DNA from: Pseudoscleropodium purum | Taxonomy: Eukaryota; Streptophyta; Bryopsida; Hypnales; Brachytheciaceae | Length of the DNA stretch: 64,000 nt | Assembly (NCBI GenBank): GCA_963969395.1 | Contig: OZ017797.1 | Location: 18,600,001-18,664,000 of the forward strand | Direction: 5' to 3' | Shown here: one piece after another, positions 24,471 through 37,300 of the stretch | Numbering within the stretch: the first letter of the stretch is position 1 | How the letters are laid out: each line of letters begins with the position of its first letter | Notes under the pieces: model-generated | Told to the model about the DNA's origin: nothing | The model's input: only the letters and a program-made list of their open reading frames with translations | Database searches by the model: none | Translations under genes and position numbers: made by a program

Positions 24471-25701
24471 GATGTTTTTTTGTAAGCCTTCAAATAAAAC
24501 ACAACCAACTTCTAGTGTGATAAAAGGAAGCGACTATAGCTAACAATGCCCAAAACAAAAAATCTACACTTCTAAAATCTCTATATGCTAGGAATGCTCA
24601 ATTTGTTGTAATGCAATGTATTTCACAACCTTAGATGGCTTATGTAACTTACCCCATCTAAGAATTTTGTACCATGATACCTTACTAATTCTATACATGC
24701 TCTAGTTGCATTTGTGATTTTTGAGCTCACCAAGCCACTTCCATAGAGACCATCACATTTGCAATCTACATGTGAGGACAAATGATTGGTTACATGCATG
24801 CAAACACTTTTAGTCCAAAAATAGAATGCCACATGTTGTGGATAAATTCTTTACAATGTGATCACTACATTCAAGTGAAGAGCATTGTTTTCTCAATATA
24901 ATGGTACATAGAAAATAAATTTAATTATTATTGTACCCTACTATACATATCATAAACACTTTTTTTACAATCTCTTTGTTCTTGAATGCCATTGATGTGA
25001 GCATGGTCCTAGCCTTCAAAGTTGTGAAGGATAATCCTTCCAAACATTTAGAACTTTTTCACATATAAGCACCATATGAACATTTTTAAAAGGACAAGAC
25101 ATGACAACTTTCATTCTTTGACCCATCATTTTTATACCTAGGAGTATTTACAAAATGCAAGGTTGTGAGGAGTGTGGAACAAACTTGCCAAATTTTGTAG
25201 GGTGTTATTTTTTACCTTTTTTAAACCAAAATAAGAAGTCAATAATTCTTGTTTCACTTTTTTTTTCCTCTTTTTCTTGAAAAAATTTAGAATCTTACAA
25301 AAGTTTTGTTTTAATTTAGGTCTTGATAAGTGAGCACATGTGAATAATCTACCCATTTTTTTCCATTGATTGTATAGAAACCAAGGTTTTTTCCTAGGCA
25401 TTTAAATGCCTAAAAGTACCAAAAATAATAAGAGAACACCAAGCCTATAGGAAAATTTTGAAGAGAAATTGGATGATGATGTCAAGTTGTTCTAATTTTT
25501 TGAAAATAATATGGATGAAATTGCCAATTTTAAATGAAACTCATCCAAATATGTGGATGGAAAGATAGTTCTATTCAAAATATAGATGAATACTAAAATA
25601 TTTGGCTACATCATTTTCTTGTATGTTGTTACTTCAACATTTTTTTGAAAAAACAACCCAAAACTTGGATAGGTTATGAAGGAAATCCATCCATACCTTA
25701 A
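24471..25701. other. AT-rich intergenic stretch, no gene seen
   Basis: Flank of the Tc1 pseudogene. It contains short frames (24623-24832 and 25138-25401 minus) with no recognisable motif. The missing outer part of the Tc1 element should lie here, but I cannot see its terminal repeat. Confidence 0.4.
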
Positions 25702-25935
25702 GTTAGGATGTTTGTTTGTTTGTTTTCTTTGTTACATTGAGATCTCTCAAACTATGCATCCTTAGATCATATTTTTGATACTATCGAAAAGCTCTCGACA
25801 AGGAGGGATGCATGGGCTTTGTTTCATGACATTCCAACCTATGACGTGAAAGTCATTGAATTTCGAAATTTAAATGTATTACAAAATTACAAAATTATTT
25901 TCATTTTTATTTTGACCAAGGCAATAGCATGGGGC
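25702..25935. repeat. Dispersed repeat, copy 1 (pairs with 59818-60062)
   Basis: This segment aligns over ~235 bp with the one at ~59818-60062. Shared blocks include a TTTGTTTGTT-rich start, GAGATCTCT, CATGCATCC, AAGGAGGG/AAGGAAGGGTG, GGCTTTGTTT and GTGAAAGTCATTGAA. The copies have diverged by substitutions and small indels. Neither end shows inverted repeats, so the class is unknown. Confidence 0.75.
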
Positions 25936-25941
25936 ACACTA

Positions 25942-26158
25942 CACTAATGATGATAAATAATGTTACCTACACTAATTTATTTTTAAAAGCCATAAGTTTT
26001 TACTCTTGATGAATATTTTTACCAACTATGGGTGTACAGTTTTCCCACTTAGGATGATACTAGGATTTATGCACTTTGTAAAAATATTTATGAAGAGTAA
26101 AAATTTATAGCATTTCTAAAACAGTTAGTATGGGTAACACTATTTATCATCATTAGTG
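25942..26158. mobile_element. Fold-back MITE with long inverted arms
   Basis: The left arm begins CACTAATGATGATAAATA and the right arm is its inverted partner ending in CATTAGTG. The arms pair over ~85 bp with scattered mismatches, including TTTTTACTCTTSATRAATAT. TA dinucleotides flank both ends (25940-25941 and 26159-26160), which fits a Tc1/mariner-type MITE, although the ends also read CACTA/TAGTG. It is non-coding. Confidence 0.75.
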
Positions 26159-26162
26159 TAGT

Positions 26163-27173
26163 TGACATGAAGGTAAGGGAACAAGCCTGGCTTCCCTTTG
26201 GAGCTTCTCGTTGAATGAAAACGAGGACTGATGGATAAGAAACGGTGGACGACATTCGGAATTAATGCCACTAGCGATCAAGGATGAAAACGGTGACTAA
26301 TGGATGAGAAAATGAGGACGACGTTCGTCCGAGCTCCATGATTGTGGATGAAAGACTTTCCTCGGGAGGCGACTACGCGGCAACCTTGTGGAGCTAGGTC
26401 AAGATTGCCGAAGCCCGAAATAGAAACCTCAATAATGTTGCACAAGATGTTTTCCAGCGATTTCTTCTTCAACTATAGCAGCTTGTGTTACTTCACAGGT
26501 CGCGATTTTAAATTCTAAGTTATTTGAGGATTTCCACCGCCACATTGTACAGAGAATGGTGTATTCATTCTGTATCCAGGCGTCCGATTTGATGCAGAAA
26601 TAGTGTTGTGGCGAGGATGCTTCCTGCGCGTTGTCCGGCTGAATTTGAACTCGTTGTTTGAGTGATCTAGAGGCTCTGGAGGGCTTGCCGGTGGCGTTAC
26701 TAGCGGAGTTCTGGAAGAGCAGTTGGCCGAGGGTTGCTGGAATTAGGGAATGCGCGTCTTAGAAAAAAATTATTTTTAGCAGTTATTGTTTAAATTTGGT
26801 CGTTTGGTGTTAGTGGGCGAATATTGGTACGCGGTGGTGCAGAGCATGAGTGCTCTGTCGTGATTTCGCTTCGCAATCTTGGAATGGTTGCGACTCGCGA
26901 GGATTTTAGTTTTCGTGAAACCCTAAAGACCAATTGGAGGAGCTCTGAGAGTAGAGAATCGTGCACTGGATTGATTTGTTCGTTGTGTTGTAGGTCTGCA
27001 TGGTTTTTGTCATTTGGAGACGAATCCGTTTCATTTTGAAGGGGTAGTGACTGTTGTGAGAATTCGAAAGGCGCGTAGCTTTTTACTTTTCGTGATCCTA
27101 CAAGTGAGAAGGGGATAGCCGAGGCGAGTGCATGATTTGAATTATTGGCGTCAGTTCTCGCTGACGAAGGTGT
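26163..27173. promoter_or_regulatory. Probable promoter/5' leader of the LysM gene
   Basis: GC rises sharply from about 26.2 kb toward the LysM start, as in the other gene-proximal regions. Two diverged copies of a 69-bp unit (GATGAAAACG...GACGACRTTCG; ~26214-26330) lie at the upstream edge. Short frames such as 26824-27039 plus are not recognisable and may be upstream ORFs if they are transcribed. An in-frame stop precedes the ATG at 27174. Confidence 0.4.
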
Positions 27174-28848
27174 ATGGGGCAAGGTGGCCGCGGCCAATTT
27201 TCTTGTTACCCTGGTAATGAGTGTTCTTCTCCAGATCAGATAACTGGAAAATACTGGAAGAGGGCTGAAATGCCCTTTTCTAAAGTTTTGGCGGATCCCT
27301 CAGGTGAAGCCAGCACCTCTGGCAGCGTAGGATACATCGACCACACTGTTACAAAGCTTGATACTCTGGCTGGCGTCGCTATCAAATACGGCATCGAGGT
27401 AGATGCTTGGAACTTCAAAAGACTGGTAGTATTGTTTTGAAGTGGTACACAATTTGATTTTTTTTTTTTTTTTCGGGAAGGGCTCTGTACTAAATTTCTA
27501 ACAAGCAACACAGGAGTGTGCTGGATCTCCTTTTGCCAAGTTGTTGTGAGGACAGCCAGGTTGTGTTGTGCATTGTTATCAGTCTCATTAATGGCAGTCA
27601 TCGTTATTTACAAATGTGCGCCACTTTGGGGCTCCGAATTGCAGGTTGCAGATGTCAAGCGTTTTAATGGGCTTACCACAGATTTGCAAATGTTTGCACT
27701 CAAAACATTACGAATACCGACACCGGGCAGACATCCTCCTTCAGACCCTACTCAGTTCAAGTTAGTTTATTCTCCATTTCCTCTTTGTCCACTTAATGCA
27801 GAGTTAAGTTTAGCCAAGGTTGCGAGAGAGGACAGCATATTGTAGCGTGTCCTTGGTATACCTTATAGTCAGGTGCTTAACTTCCATATTGTGATTTTGA
27901 AAGAGGAGACATCTTACAGGAGCCGACTGCAATTTGTTACGAATTGGTCAAAGTACAGAGTCGGATGGTTTGGCATCCTGGTTGAAGCTAATGATGTAAA
28001 CCCTGTCGTGCAGACGTGAGAATTTCACAGCCAGTTCTGACCTGCACCGTGTTGGCAGCCAGGACTTAAAGGTTCCAAGCAATGGGACGCACAAGACGGC
28101 GGATAACACACAAGACACATCGACAATGGAGATGCTGAGAGATTATTATGGCCTACCTTCCGCGCCGAGAAGTGGGATAGAAGATGTAGAAATGACTACT
28201 ATTTCTTCCAGCAATGAGAGCGACCTTGATGATGAAGGCTTTTTGCCTATGTGCCGACCTCCGAACGCCCCGGACTCTCGAAAATACTCCACCGTGGATT
28301 TCAAGCCTAATCGTTGTGGTTACGTACGAGAATCATGTAATAACTTGCTAGATTCCTGTTGGTCAGTTCAGAGTTCTAAATTGACACAGTCCAGCCGTCT
28401 TCTGAAATCTGGCAAAAATTTAGTTAGGGAAGGTGATTCACTGAGTAAGGTAAAACCTATCAGGAGGCGTGCAAGGGGTGAGTTATGCAGTGATGAGACA
28501 CTGGATGTCAGTGAGAGAGTCAATTTCCCCAAAAAGGATCCTGCTCCGAGGCTTAAAGACCCGAATTCTGGTGTTCCCCACGCTCGGTTTGGAAACCCTG
28601 CGCTTCCGACTGCTGATTGGCACAACAGCAATGAAAGCTCAAACGGCATCAAGACTTTTGGAGCTGCTCTTTTAGGAGGGAGGGAGGTTGTGGAGGGTCT
28701 CTTGTTCAAGGTGATGACGACAGCAAATCCGACTACCTCACAAGAAGGTGGCAGACCATTCTCTGAGCGGGTGCCTTCCACAGGATCATTCAGTGTGTTA
28801 GAAGGTATCTCCTCTGTATACCGTCAAGCCAAGTCTGCTTTGGATTAG
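27174..28848 (+). CDS. Intracellular LysM-domain protein
   Basis: Plant homologue of the LysM and putative peptidoglycan-binding domain proteins, 391 aa. Exons: 27174-27398, 27645-27760, 28014-28848 (225+116+835 nt, in frame, GT-AG). One LysM domain lies at ~54-100 and is split by intron 1: GYIDHTVTKLDTLAGVAIKY, then VADVKRFNGL and MFALKTLRIPTPGRHPPSD. LysM folds bind N-acetylglucosamine polymers, but this type has no signal peptide or membrane segment. A cytosolic or nuclear site is therefore more likely than a chitin-receptor role, and its ligand is unknown. Exon 3 adds a long Ser/Arg-rich, poorly conserved tail with the family block MEMLRDYYGL (around residue 152) and an acidic patch ESDLDDEG. 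The start is the first in-frame ATG after an in-frame stop; a later Met (MPFSKVLADP) is a possible alternative. Confidence 0.9.
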
Positions 28849-31369
28849 GTTGCTGATAGCTGGTAGTGAGAAACGGTCAATGCTTTCTTAGTTTTGATAC
28901 ACTTCATGGCAGTCTCCTTCTGACGGTATTATGTCAGTTTCCATCTTGTAAGCAAAGACATAGTTTTCTTTGCCGACATTGGAAATTAGTATGCGGAATC
29001 TTGTGCAACTTGACTTGCAAGCTTTCGTTTTCCAACTTTTAGATTACAGAATGAGATTCTTTCACATTCTTTGGCATAGCGTTCCTCAATGTAGAGAATA
29101 AGAGGTTTAGTCTAGGCCTATTCTTGTTGCCTTCTAATTTGTAGCGATCGCGTCTACAATTTAGACCATTGGCTATGAATCTGTTTCCGTATCTAGGTTC
29201 ATTTATTCGTTGAAACAACTACTGAAAAAGCTGCATAGCGTGACGTTATTCATTGGATACTTATTCAGGTACTTTGTTCCCTTAAAGAAGAGGTTTGAGC
29301 ATCGTGAGCATGTAATCGTCATGTTTACCAGTTTCAGCACTGCAAGTCTAGCTGGACTATAGCGTAGTTCTGTATTTTGAAACTAGTCCTGGTTAGCCTT
29401 ATTAATTTGATTCATTTACCCATGACAAGCCGAACGCGCCAGAATGTGCTGTATTCGATCTTTGTTAAGAGTTGGAATTGTGCATGGCTATCTGTTGGGT
29501 GCTTCCTTCGCCTACTTGTGTAGAAACAGTAGTTCAGGGAGTCTTAATGTAATTAGCACCAGAAACTCCATTTCTTTGCTTTCTCGACACATATACACAA
29601 CTTTGTTGAATTGTAGTGGCATGCCACTTGTTCAGAACAGTGCAATTAAGAGATATATAGTGCAATTTCTAGCTAAATTAAAGCAAATGAAGTGAAGTAG
29701 AATGTACTGACATACCCTCACATGTGAAGTCTGGCTCTTTGGCTGGAGGGGTTATGGATTTTTTTCGTGCCCATTCAGAGGATACTCCAAAGGATCCTCC
29801 ATTATGGCAAGCCCTAGTAATTATGAACCTGGGGAACTTTCGAGTATTTTGAGTTTACACTTGCTGAGATTCGGTGTCTTTGTATTCTCTCTTTTTTTTG
29901 TATGGACCACTTTATTTGTGATGGTTTTTGAACTTCATAAAGTTGCGTTTTCATCTTGATGTTAGGAGTGATGCTAGCAAAGAGAATCTAATCCAAAGCC
30001 GTACGTAAATTTTATTCCTAAGAGCATCTCCACTCAACAGGATTGCATCGTTTTGATTTCACCCCTCATGTTGTGTAAAACCCTACGCCATGTATCTATT
30101 TGGACGCTTGCCATGTACCTACCCCCCCTGGCCTTTTGGTTACAGAAGCTTGAATTAATGAAATTCAAGGAGTAAAGCAAAAAACTCAGAATATAGGAAG
30201 GGGTCTTGCAGCGCTGTCCAAGAATGTCAATTGGTTCTTCGTTAGTACAGTCTGAAGTACTGTAATAATGCACTCTTGACAAAGTACTCTTGAGAGTTCA
30301 ACGCAATTTCTTCATAAAGTGGAGCCTCCATTACGAGGGCCCTGAAAACCCTCGTAAAATAGGGAAGATCACATATAAAATAGTTTACAGTTGAAAAGTA
30401 CAGAAACATGTCAAGTCCCGTCAACCTCACGAAAAAAAAGAGAGTCCGTAAGGTAACTTAGTCGCCATGAAACTGTAACCTAAAGTTTCACGTCGCATGA
30501 ATGGCAATCCAAGCGTGATTCTGCAACCGTAACATTCTTAACCAAACCAATCCGAGAGGCTCCCAATTTAACCTTAAAGAAACCTCAGGTATCTAGGAAA
30601 GAATCTAGATATTCAGGAAACAAAAGCGTCTTCAAACGGATGAGGTGGTCACATTTTCTTAAGAACAAACGACTCTTTGGGGAGCCTCCATTCTTGGGTG
30701 CTTCAACCCTATTCAACCAACGATCCATGAATTGACAACAAGTTTACAATGTTACAGTTGACACCAACAAATCCATATCAAATCCATATCAGTCACACTA
30801 ATTTCTGCTACTAAAATCTAATAATCATTGTTCAAGGGTTATCTAGATACATGATTGGAACTCAACTACTTCAAACTTCAACAACTCATAACTTATGCAA
30901 TTAGGGTCTCTTGCTATGTGAGATAAGTGGGCAAAAAAAACACTATAAAAGACAAGAAATGAACACCAATTGTCTTACCAACCTCAATGAGCAGAAAAGA
31001 AGGATTTTATGTTCATTAAAATTGGTGAACAACCCTATTGGTGGAGATTGATCTATTTGAAGGGAATCATTACGTGTGCTATTCCTACTTGATCTCTCTT
31101 CCACCCACCAAGTCCACATATCACTACAATTGCCCACTTGGATATTGTAGCCTCCCTTGCTAATTTCACCCACCGTTCTCACATGACAGGAGGCTCTTAA
31201 CATTCAAATAATACCTATTTTCAGTGCAATGCATTAGATTCTTCCTCTCTCAAGACGCCAACCCCAACCAAAATAAAAAAAATCTATAAACAGAAGAAGC
31301 AATTCCGATGTCAAAAACCACTCTCAACCGACGAAAGCTATCATGAATGTCGTGATACCTGATTCCCGA
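28849..31369. other. Space between convergent LysM and hexokinase genes
   Basis: About 2.5 kb between the 3' ends of two convergent genes, presumably including both 3' untranslated regions. Short frames (29444-29695 plus, 30034-30430 minus, 30943-31203 minus) show no recognisable domain. I see no strong repeats. Confidence 0.45.
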
Positions 31370-34300
31370 TCACTTCGTCACTCCTACTTCCCCCAAGTTC
31401 AGATCCGTGGAAATGGCAGCAGCCAGCAGCGCCGCTCCAACTCCAGAGCCATCTTTGGAAAGCATGGTGGTGACGTTGTCAGCGTAATCGTCCCCCAGCA
31501 TCTCCATCATGGCCACTTCCATGTAATTCCGAAACTTGGTGTACTTCTCGTAGAGACTCCCGTCAATGGCCACCACCGTCTTCTTCACATCGGCGAGAGA
31601 TTGCGTGGTGAGGCAACTGTTCATCAAGTCTCCGCATCGGTTGATCTTCTTCAAGATGCCCACAATTCCTGCAGCTGCGAGTCGCGCCCCGCGCTCCGCC
31701 ACGATATCGCACACGTCGTACACGGCTTTCCGTGTTGCTAGCGTTGTGTCCTTGACCTGAACAAGAAGACCCAAATCACTTCGGTTCAGTATATAAACCC
31801 CAAACAAACGAGTCTGGGTAGGGAGCAGAATGTGGATTTCGGGAGCTTTCTTAGGCAAAATCAAAAGTATGTCTCGAGAGAAGAATCTAGAACATCTAAT
31901 CTTCGTTTTAGCAATTTGTTTTTGCTTCTCTTCCTGTCCGTACATGAACTGATTCAAACCCTTGCACTGAAAAATCATGAAGCATTTGAGGGACCATGCT
32001 TGTCACACCACTGAAGAATAAATCAAAGAATGTCTTTTCAGCAAAGCTCGCCCACAATTTCAAACATTGAGTTTCTGCAATTTTGAGGAGCGGAGAAACT
32101 TACCCCAATGGCTTCGGCAATTACAGATCCCACGACTTGTAAGTCAGGCGAATCATCACCGTGCATTGTTGACATGTGAGGAGTCCTGCAGATCAAGAAG
32201 GTGGACTGTCAATCCGCAAATTTGCAGTGCCGGAACATACCCACAGTTCATTTTCAGTAGAGAACTAATCTCAGGAACACATAAATGAAAGTCAATTTTG
32301 TTAATTTGGCGAACTTCTATGACTACTATCATGGCACTTTTCATGGTGAGCAGACTAAAACTCAAATCTATATTGATCCTACATTTGTGCAGAGGAATGT
32401 CACAAGTTTTGGCACCCAAAATTGTGCCAATTAAATCAAATTGACAATATTGTATTCTACTACCAAGGTAGACACTACTAAAACAATCTAGTTTACTGAT
32501 CTTCCTTATAAGAATTCATCTATAGTAGTCTACTCTAAATGCACCCATGCTCTAAGAGCGATCATGACACAAAGGTATATTTTGCTTTCTTCAATGTACA
32601 AGCGGTGTACATGTTAGGAAGTAGTCGCTTCTAGTGATGACTGCATTTCAACTTCAAAAATTTGTAACTAATTCCACAGAGGTTCAAAAAATATGAAACA
32701 ACTTGGGTTAGATGCCATTTCCATTTCTCTTCCTCTGAAAATTTGCTGAAGATTGTTTCAAGGAGTTTAGCTTCCCCCCAAAGGCAATCAGCTCTTAAAT
32801 GGTTGCTTTATGAGTAGACTACCTTATTCATACATTTAGTTGGTCTTCAATTAGCAATTGTAAGTATGACTTGGCTAAATGTTTGTCTCCTTATCTTTAA
32901 CTGAAAATTAAGGTTGTTTATTACTAATTGTAATGATTTACATTCTCCCACATTGAAACAACTCAAAAAATTCATACAAAGAAGAAAAAAAATTGATGTC
33001 TACACATTTTGGATCTTTTGTACCCAAAGTAAACCCTTTTTTTTCAATGACAGTACACTCCTAAATAATTGATTAAAATGCTTAACCATGTAAGGATGCA
33101 GAGGCCAAAACGTGAGGTAACTTGGATTTCTAAACAAATGATTCAAAAGGTATGAAAAAGGATAATTTCTATAGTAACCAACTTGTTGTTTCAAGGTTAA
33201 AAGTGATGGAAAGAATAACTTGGATACCCACATATATATAGATAATGTCCACTTAAGAACCAACATCTTGAATGAATCATCATTATTTTTTAGAGTATTT
33301 CTTGTAATGTCGGAGGTCCACAAAGTTCTCAGGCTCTAAGAGTGTCCACCTCCTAACATTTACACTATTTGTGCATTTTGCCTCTTCATTGCACCAGCAT
33401 TATACAAATAGTATACATTTTAGGAGGTGGACACATTTAGTGACCATTGTATTTCAACTTCAAAAATTCATAGCTCATTCCATGAAGCTCCAAAAAATAT
33501 GAAACGACTTGGGTTATGCGACAATTCTATTTTTCTTTCAAGGAAAATTTACTAAAAAGTTTCCCCAAACGAATTTCCAAATCTTAAATGGACGTATACC
33601 AACAAGAATGGTTTGTATGAACATACAGGAGAGAGAAAGGCTTTGTCAGTCTTTCTGGAACTTCTGGGCCAAACAGGCTTGTCTCTTGAGTCATCTTGAG
33701 CAGGACACGACGTACAATTTCGCCCATGTACATACCACCAATCATTTTCTCGAATTCCTACAACAAACACAATCCACTTTTTTTGAACTACCCTTCTTTC
33801 CAAAGAGTAGGTTTCAAGTTCCCTTCTCAAGAAAACAAATACGGCCACAATTCTGAATCACGTGCAATATGTTACTACGTACAAGACAAGTACATATAAT
33901 TATTAAGCAAGTCAAAAGGTTACCGATAGAAATGGCTAACTACAAGTGGAAAATTTTGTGTTTTCCACTCTCAACTTTAAGCAAAAAGAGAGACCAATAA
34001 ATCACACTTACTAACTTACACAAGTAGAAAAGAGGTCCTTGAAAATGCACTCATAATATTATCAAAACCAATGTAGTTAGGGAGTATTATTTTGGTGAGC
34101 AAAGTAGATGTGCTAGCAATAGTAGGAAGAATGTCCTAGAGAATCAAGCTACATTGGAAGAACACAGTTCCAAAGACCATAGGGCACTACCTAGAATATT
34201 TTGCATTTTCTACTCTCAACTTTAAGCAAAAAGAGATCAATAAACTTCACTTGCACTAGTAGAAAGGAGGCCCTTGAGAATTCACTCATAATATCATTAA

Positions 34301-37300
34301 ATAATACAACTAGGGAGTATTTGGTGAACAAGTAGATGTACTAGTAGTAGTAGGAAGGATGTCCTAGAGAATTAAGCTATATTGTGAGGATATGGTTCCA
34401 ATTTGGTGAACAAAGTAGATGTACTAGCAATAGGAGGAAGGATGTCGTAAAGATTCAAGCTATATTGCATGGACATGATTCCAAAGACCATATGGAACAC
34501 TACATTGATGTTCACATGTGTTTTGGGAATCATGCCTTCACAATAAAGTGTGATTCTTAAAGGCCTTCTTTCTTCTTTTGCTAGCTCATCTACTTTGTTC
34601 ACCAAATAAGGTAGGGTGCTCTAAATGCAACTTGGCACTATAAGCAACCCCTAACAAAGAGGTACATTTTGCTTCCTTCATTGTACCATAAGTGTACATT
34701 TCAAAAGGAGGTTGCTTTAGTGACCACTCGTTTTCAACTTCAAAAATTCATAATTGATTCCAAGAAGGTCCAAAGAATATGAAATGACTTGCATTAGATG
34801 CCGATTCCATTTTTCTTCCTGCAAAAATTTATTGAAAACTGTTTCAAGGAATTTAGCTTCCCAAAAATGCAATCAGCTCTTAAAATGTCAGCACACTACC
34901 TTACTCCCCAATTGCATTGGTTAATAATGTTATTGAGTGCATGTTCCAAGACTTTGAGAAGGATTTATAATATTAAATCTATCAATGCAACTTTTGTGAA
35001 AACGTCTACAGCAATTTGGAGCTCACCTGTCGGCCAGGATTCAAACTATCCTTGTCCAGCCCCTTGTCAGCAAATGTTCGAGGAAGATTTTCCGAGAAGA
35101 AATTGCCCCATTCAACATTAACAACCTAATTTATTGACACCCCAAGTCAGAGCATTCCACATCAGTCTTGAGCTTGATCCTTCACATTCAATATAAAGGT
35201 CAAGGATTCTCTTTCCCTCCCTTCAGAATCAACAAATTAATCCATCAATCTTAAGGTATGTTCACATGTGGTGTTAAAGAGTGTTGTTTCGTGAAGTTCT
35301 TAGGAACAAATTTAGACCTACTTCTGGACCAGATTCACATCGCAAATTGATCTCCCCTAACACCAAGTGCCAGAACATATATCTTTATGATGCAAAGAGA
35401 GAAATAGTCAATGCCATTACTCATGTAAGTTATTGATTTTTTTGCTTCAAGGTTCCAAATGTATTGTTCCTAATGAGTCTATGACTCATTGCAAGGAGTC
35501 TATAGTGAGTTGCTTTTCATTCTTCAAGCAACAAAAAAAATTCAGATTCTACTTGCAACATTTTTCACTACAATTTGCTACTCTAGTTGAACAACTTTTT
35601 CATGATGTAGACAAATGGAAGACACTGCAATGCAGTTATTGATTGATGATCTGATCTAAGTTAGGTGCCTTTGCCATGATACCTTTAATGATCGTCTGCA
35701 CCTTGGCATGATTTTGAATCAATTTTGCAAAACTTTTGCAAAACTAAGTTAAGGTAGATTAAGTTATGTGTGGGCCAAAGGCTTTTTACCGTCAAGTCTG
35801 CATCTGTAGGACTTTTCCAGCAAGGCACGGCATCCGCACGCTCCACATAGCAGGCATTTGAACCAGTGCCCAAAATGACACCCACCATTGCATCCTCATG
35901 CCAATATCTACATTGAGCTAACGTCCCAACCGTGTCGTTCACCTATGGCATCACAAAGTTTGGATATTAATTAAGCCCCATTGACGGCCAAATTCTTCTT
36001 GTGATGTACATTTCACACCACACATGTACATGAGAAGGAGGATTTTGATTGGCATGGGTTGAGTTGCCGTACTTCCTCCATTCAGAAAACACATAAGGTA
36101 CAGGCACCTGAAAATGTCCTTTTATCCAATGGCATCCCTTTCTAAAAAGGGGAGTCATTTAAGAACAAAAATGTAGACATGTACCAAATAGAACTTATTA
36201 ATTGTTGACCAACATAATAAGCCATATTGATTCACCTAGATTTGCATTTCAAAATGACTCCCCTTCCTAGAAAGGGATGCCATTGGGTGCCTTTACCTTA
36301 TCCATAGTGTTGGTTTGAATGTTTGATATCAATTTGATTGGTCATTTTGTGAAAAAACATAATACAAACCAGTGTCCAAGTTTTATTTATATCACTAGAA
36401 TTGATGAAGAACATTACAAGTATTTGTCCACATGTATGTCTAGTTATTAAAAAAAGAAATTCCTCATATGACCTACTCAAATCTACTGGGAAAAAAAATA
36501 TGAGGCTCAATTTTGGAACACTTCTTTTCTGGAGGGAGAGAGAACACTGAGAATACTTGATGCCTTGGACTTCCACAATTTTTCATTTTTGCAGTATTGA
36601 GAAATGGATTTTATTACAAGAATAGAGAAAAAAAAATTAACATAACCCCCAAAGATCATTAATTTGTAATAGGATCAAGAATTTATGGCTTGAAAATGAT
36701 CAATTTGATTAATATGGTATAATTCAGATGAGGCCAAATTTTATGTCATCAAAATCGATGAAGAAATTAATAATAAGGTTGAACAAAAAGAAACCCCATC
36801 CGAACTCCCCCAAAGTGCTAACAAATATTAGATCTAATTTTAAAAAAATTCAATAGTGAGATCCATACCAAACATACTACTTTTGCATTCTCCGAGCCGA
36901 GTTCTGCAAGAGCTGTTTGTAATTGCTGCACCACATCTTCACCAACCTGCATTGATTACATGAGGGAAGGATCTAATGTCATTTTAATATTACAAGGGCA
37001 TGTTGAAATGGAAGGTAATTAAACCCTAAATGCTTGAATTAGAAATATTAAAATAATAATTTTAAAATAATAATAATAAATAATTTTAACTCTTCCAAAA
37101 TATTTACACCATTGTTTGAGATAGAGCATGCTTTTTTCAGCTTTCCAACAATGTATTATACGATTTTTTGAAGCTTCCTAAATGAATATCAATTAGATAA
37201 AATGAACACTTTTTCAAAACATGCTCATTACTTTTGTTAAATATTGTACTTGAAATTTTTTTTAAAAAGAAAGAAAAGAGTTTCTCTAAATTTTGGAAGT

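Noticed and set aside
35030..35050. GGATTCAAAC resembling a tRNA B box
   Set aside because: It lies inside hexokinase exon 6 and no cloverleaf can be drawn; no tRNA was found elsewhere in the window by eye.
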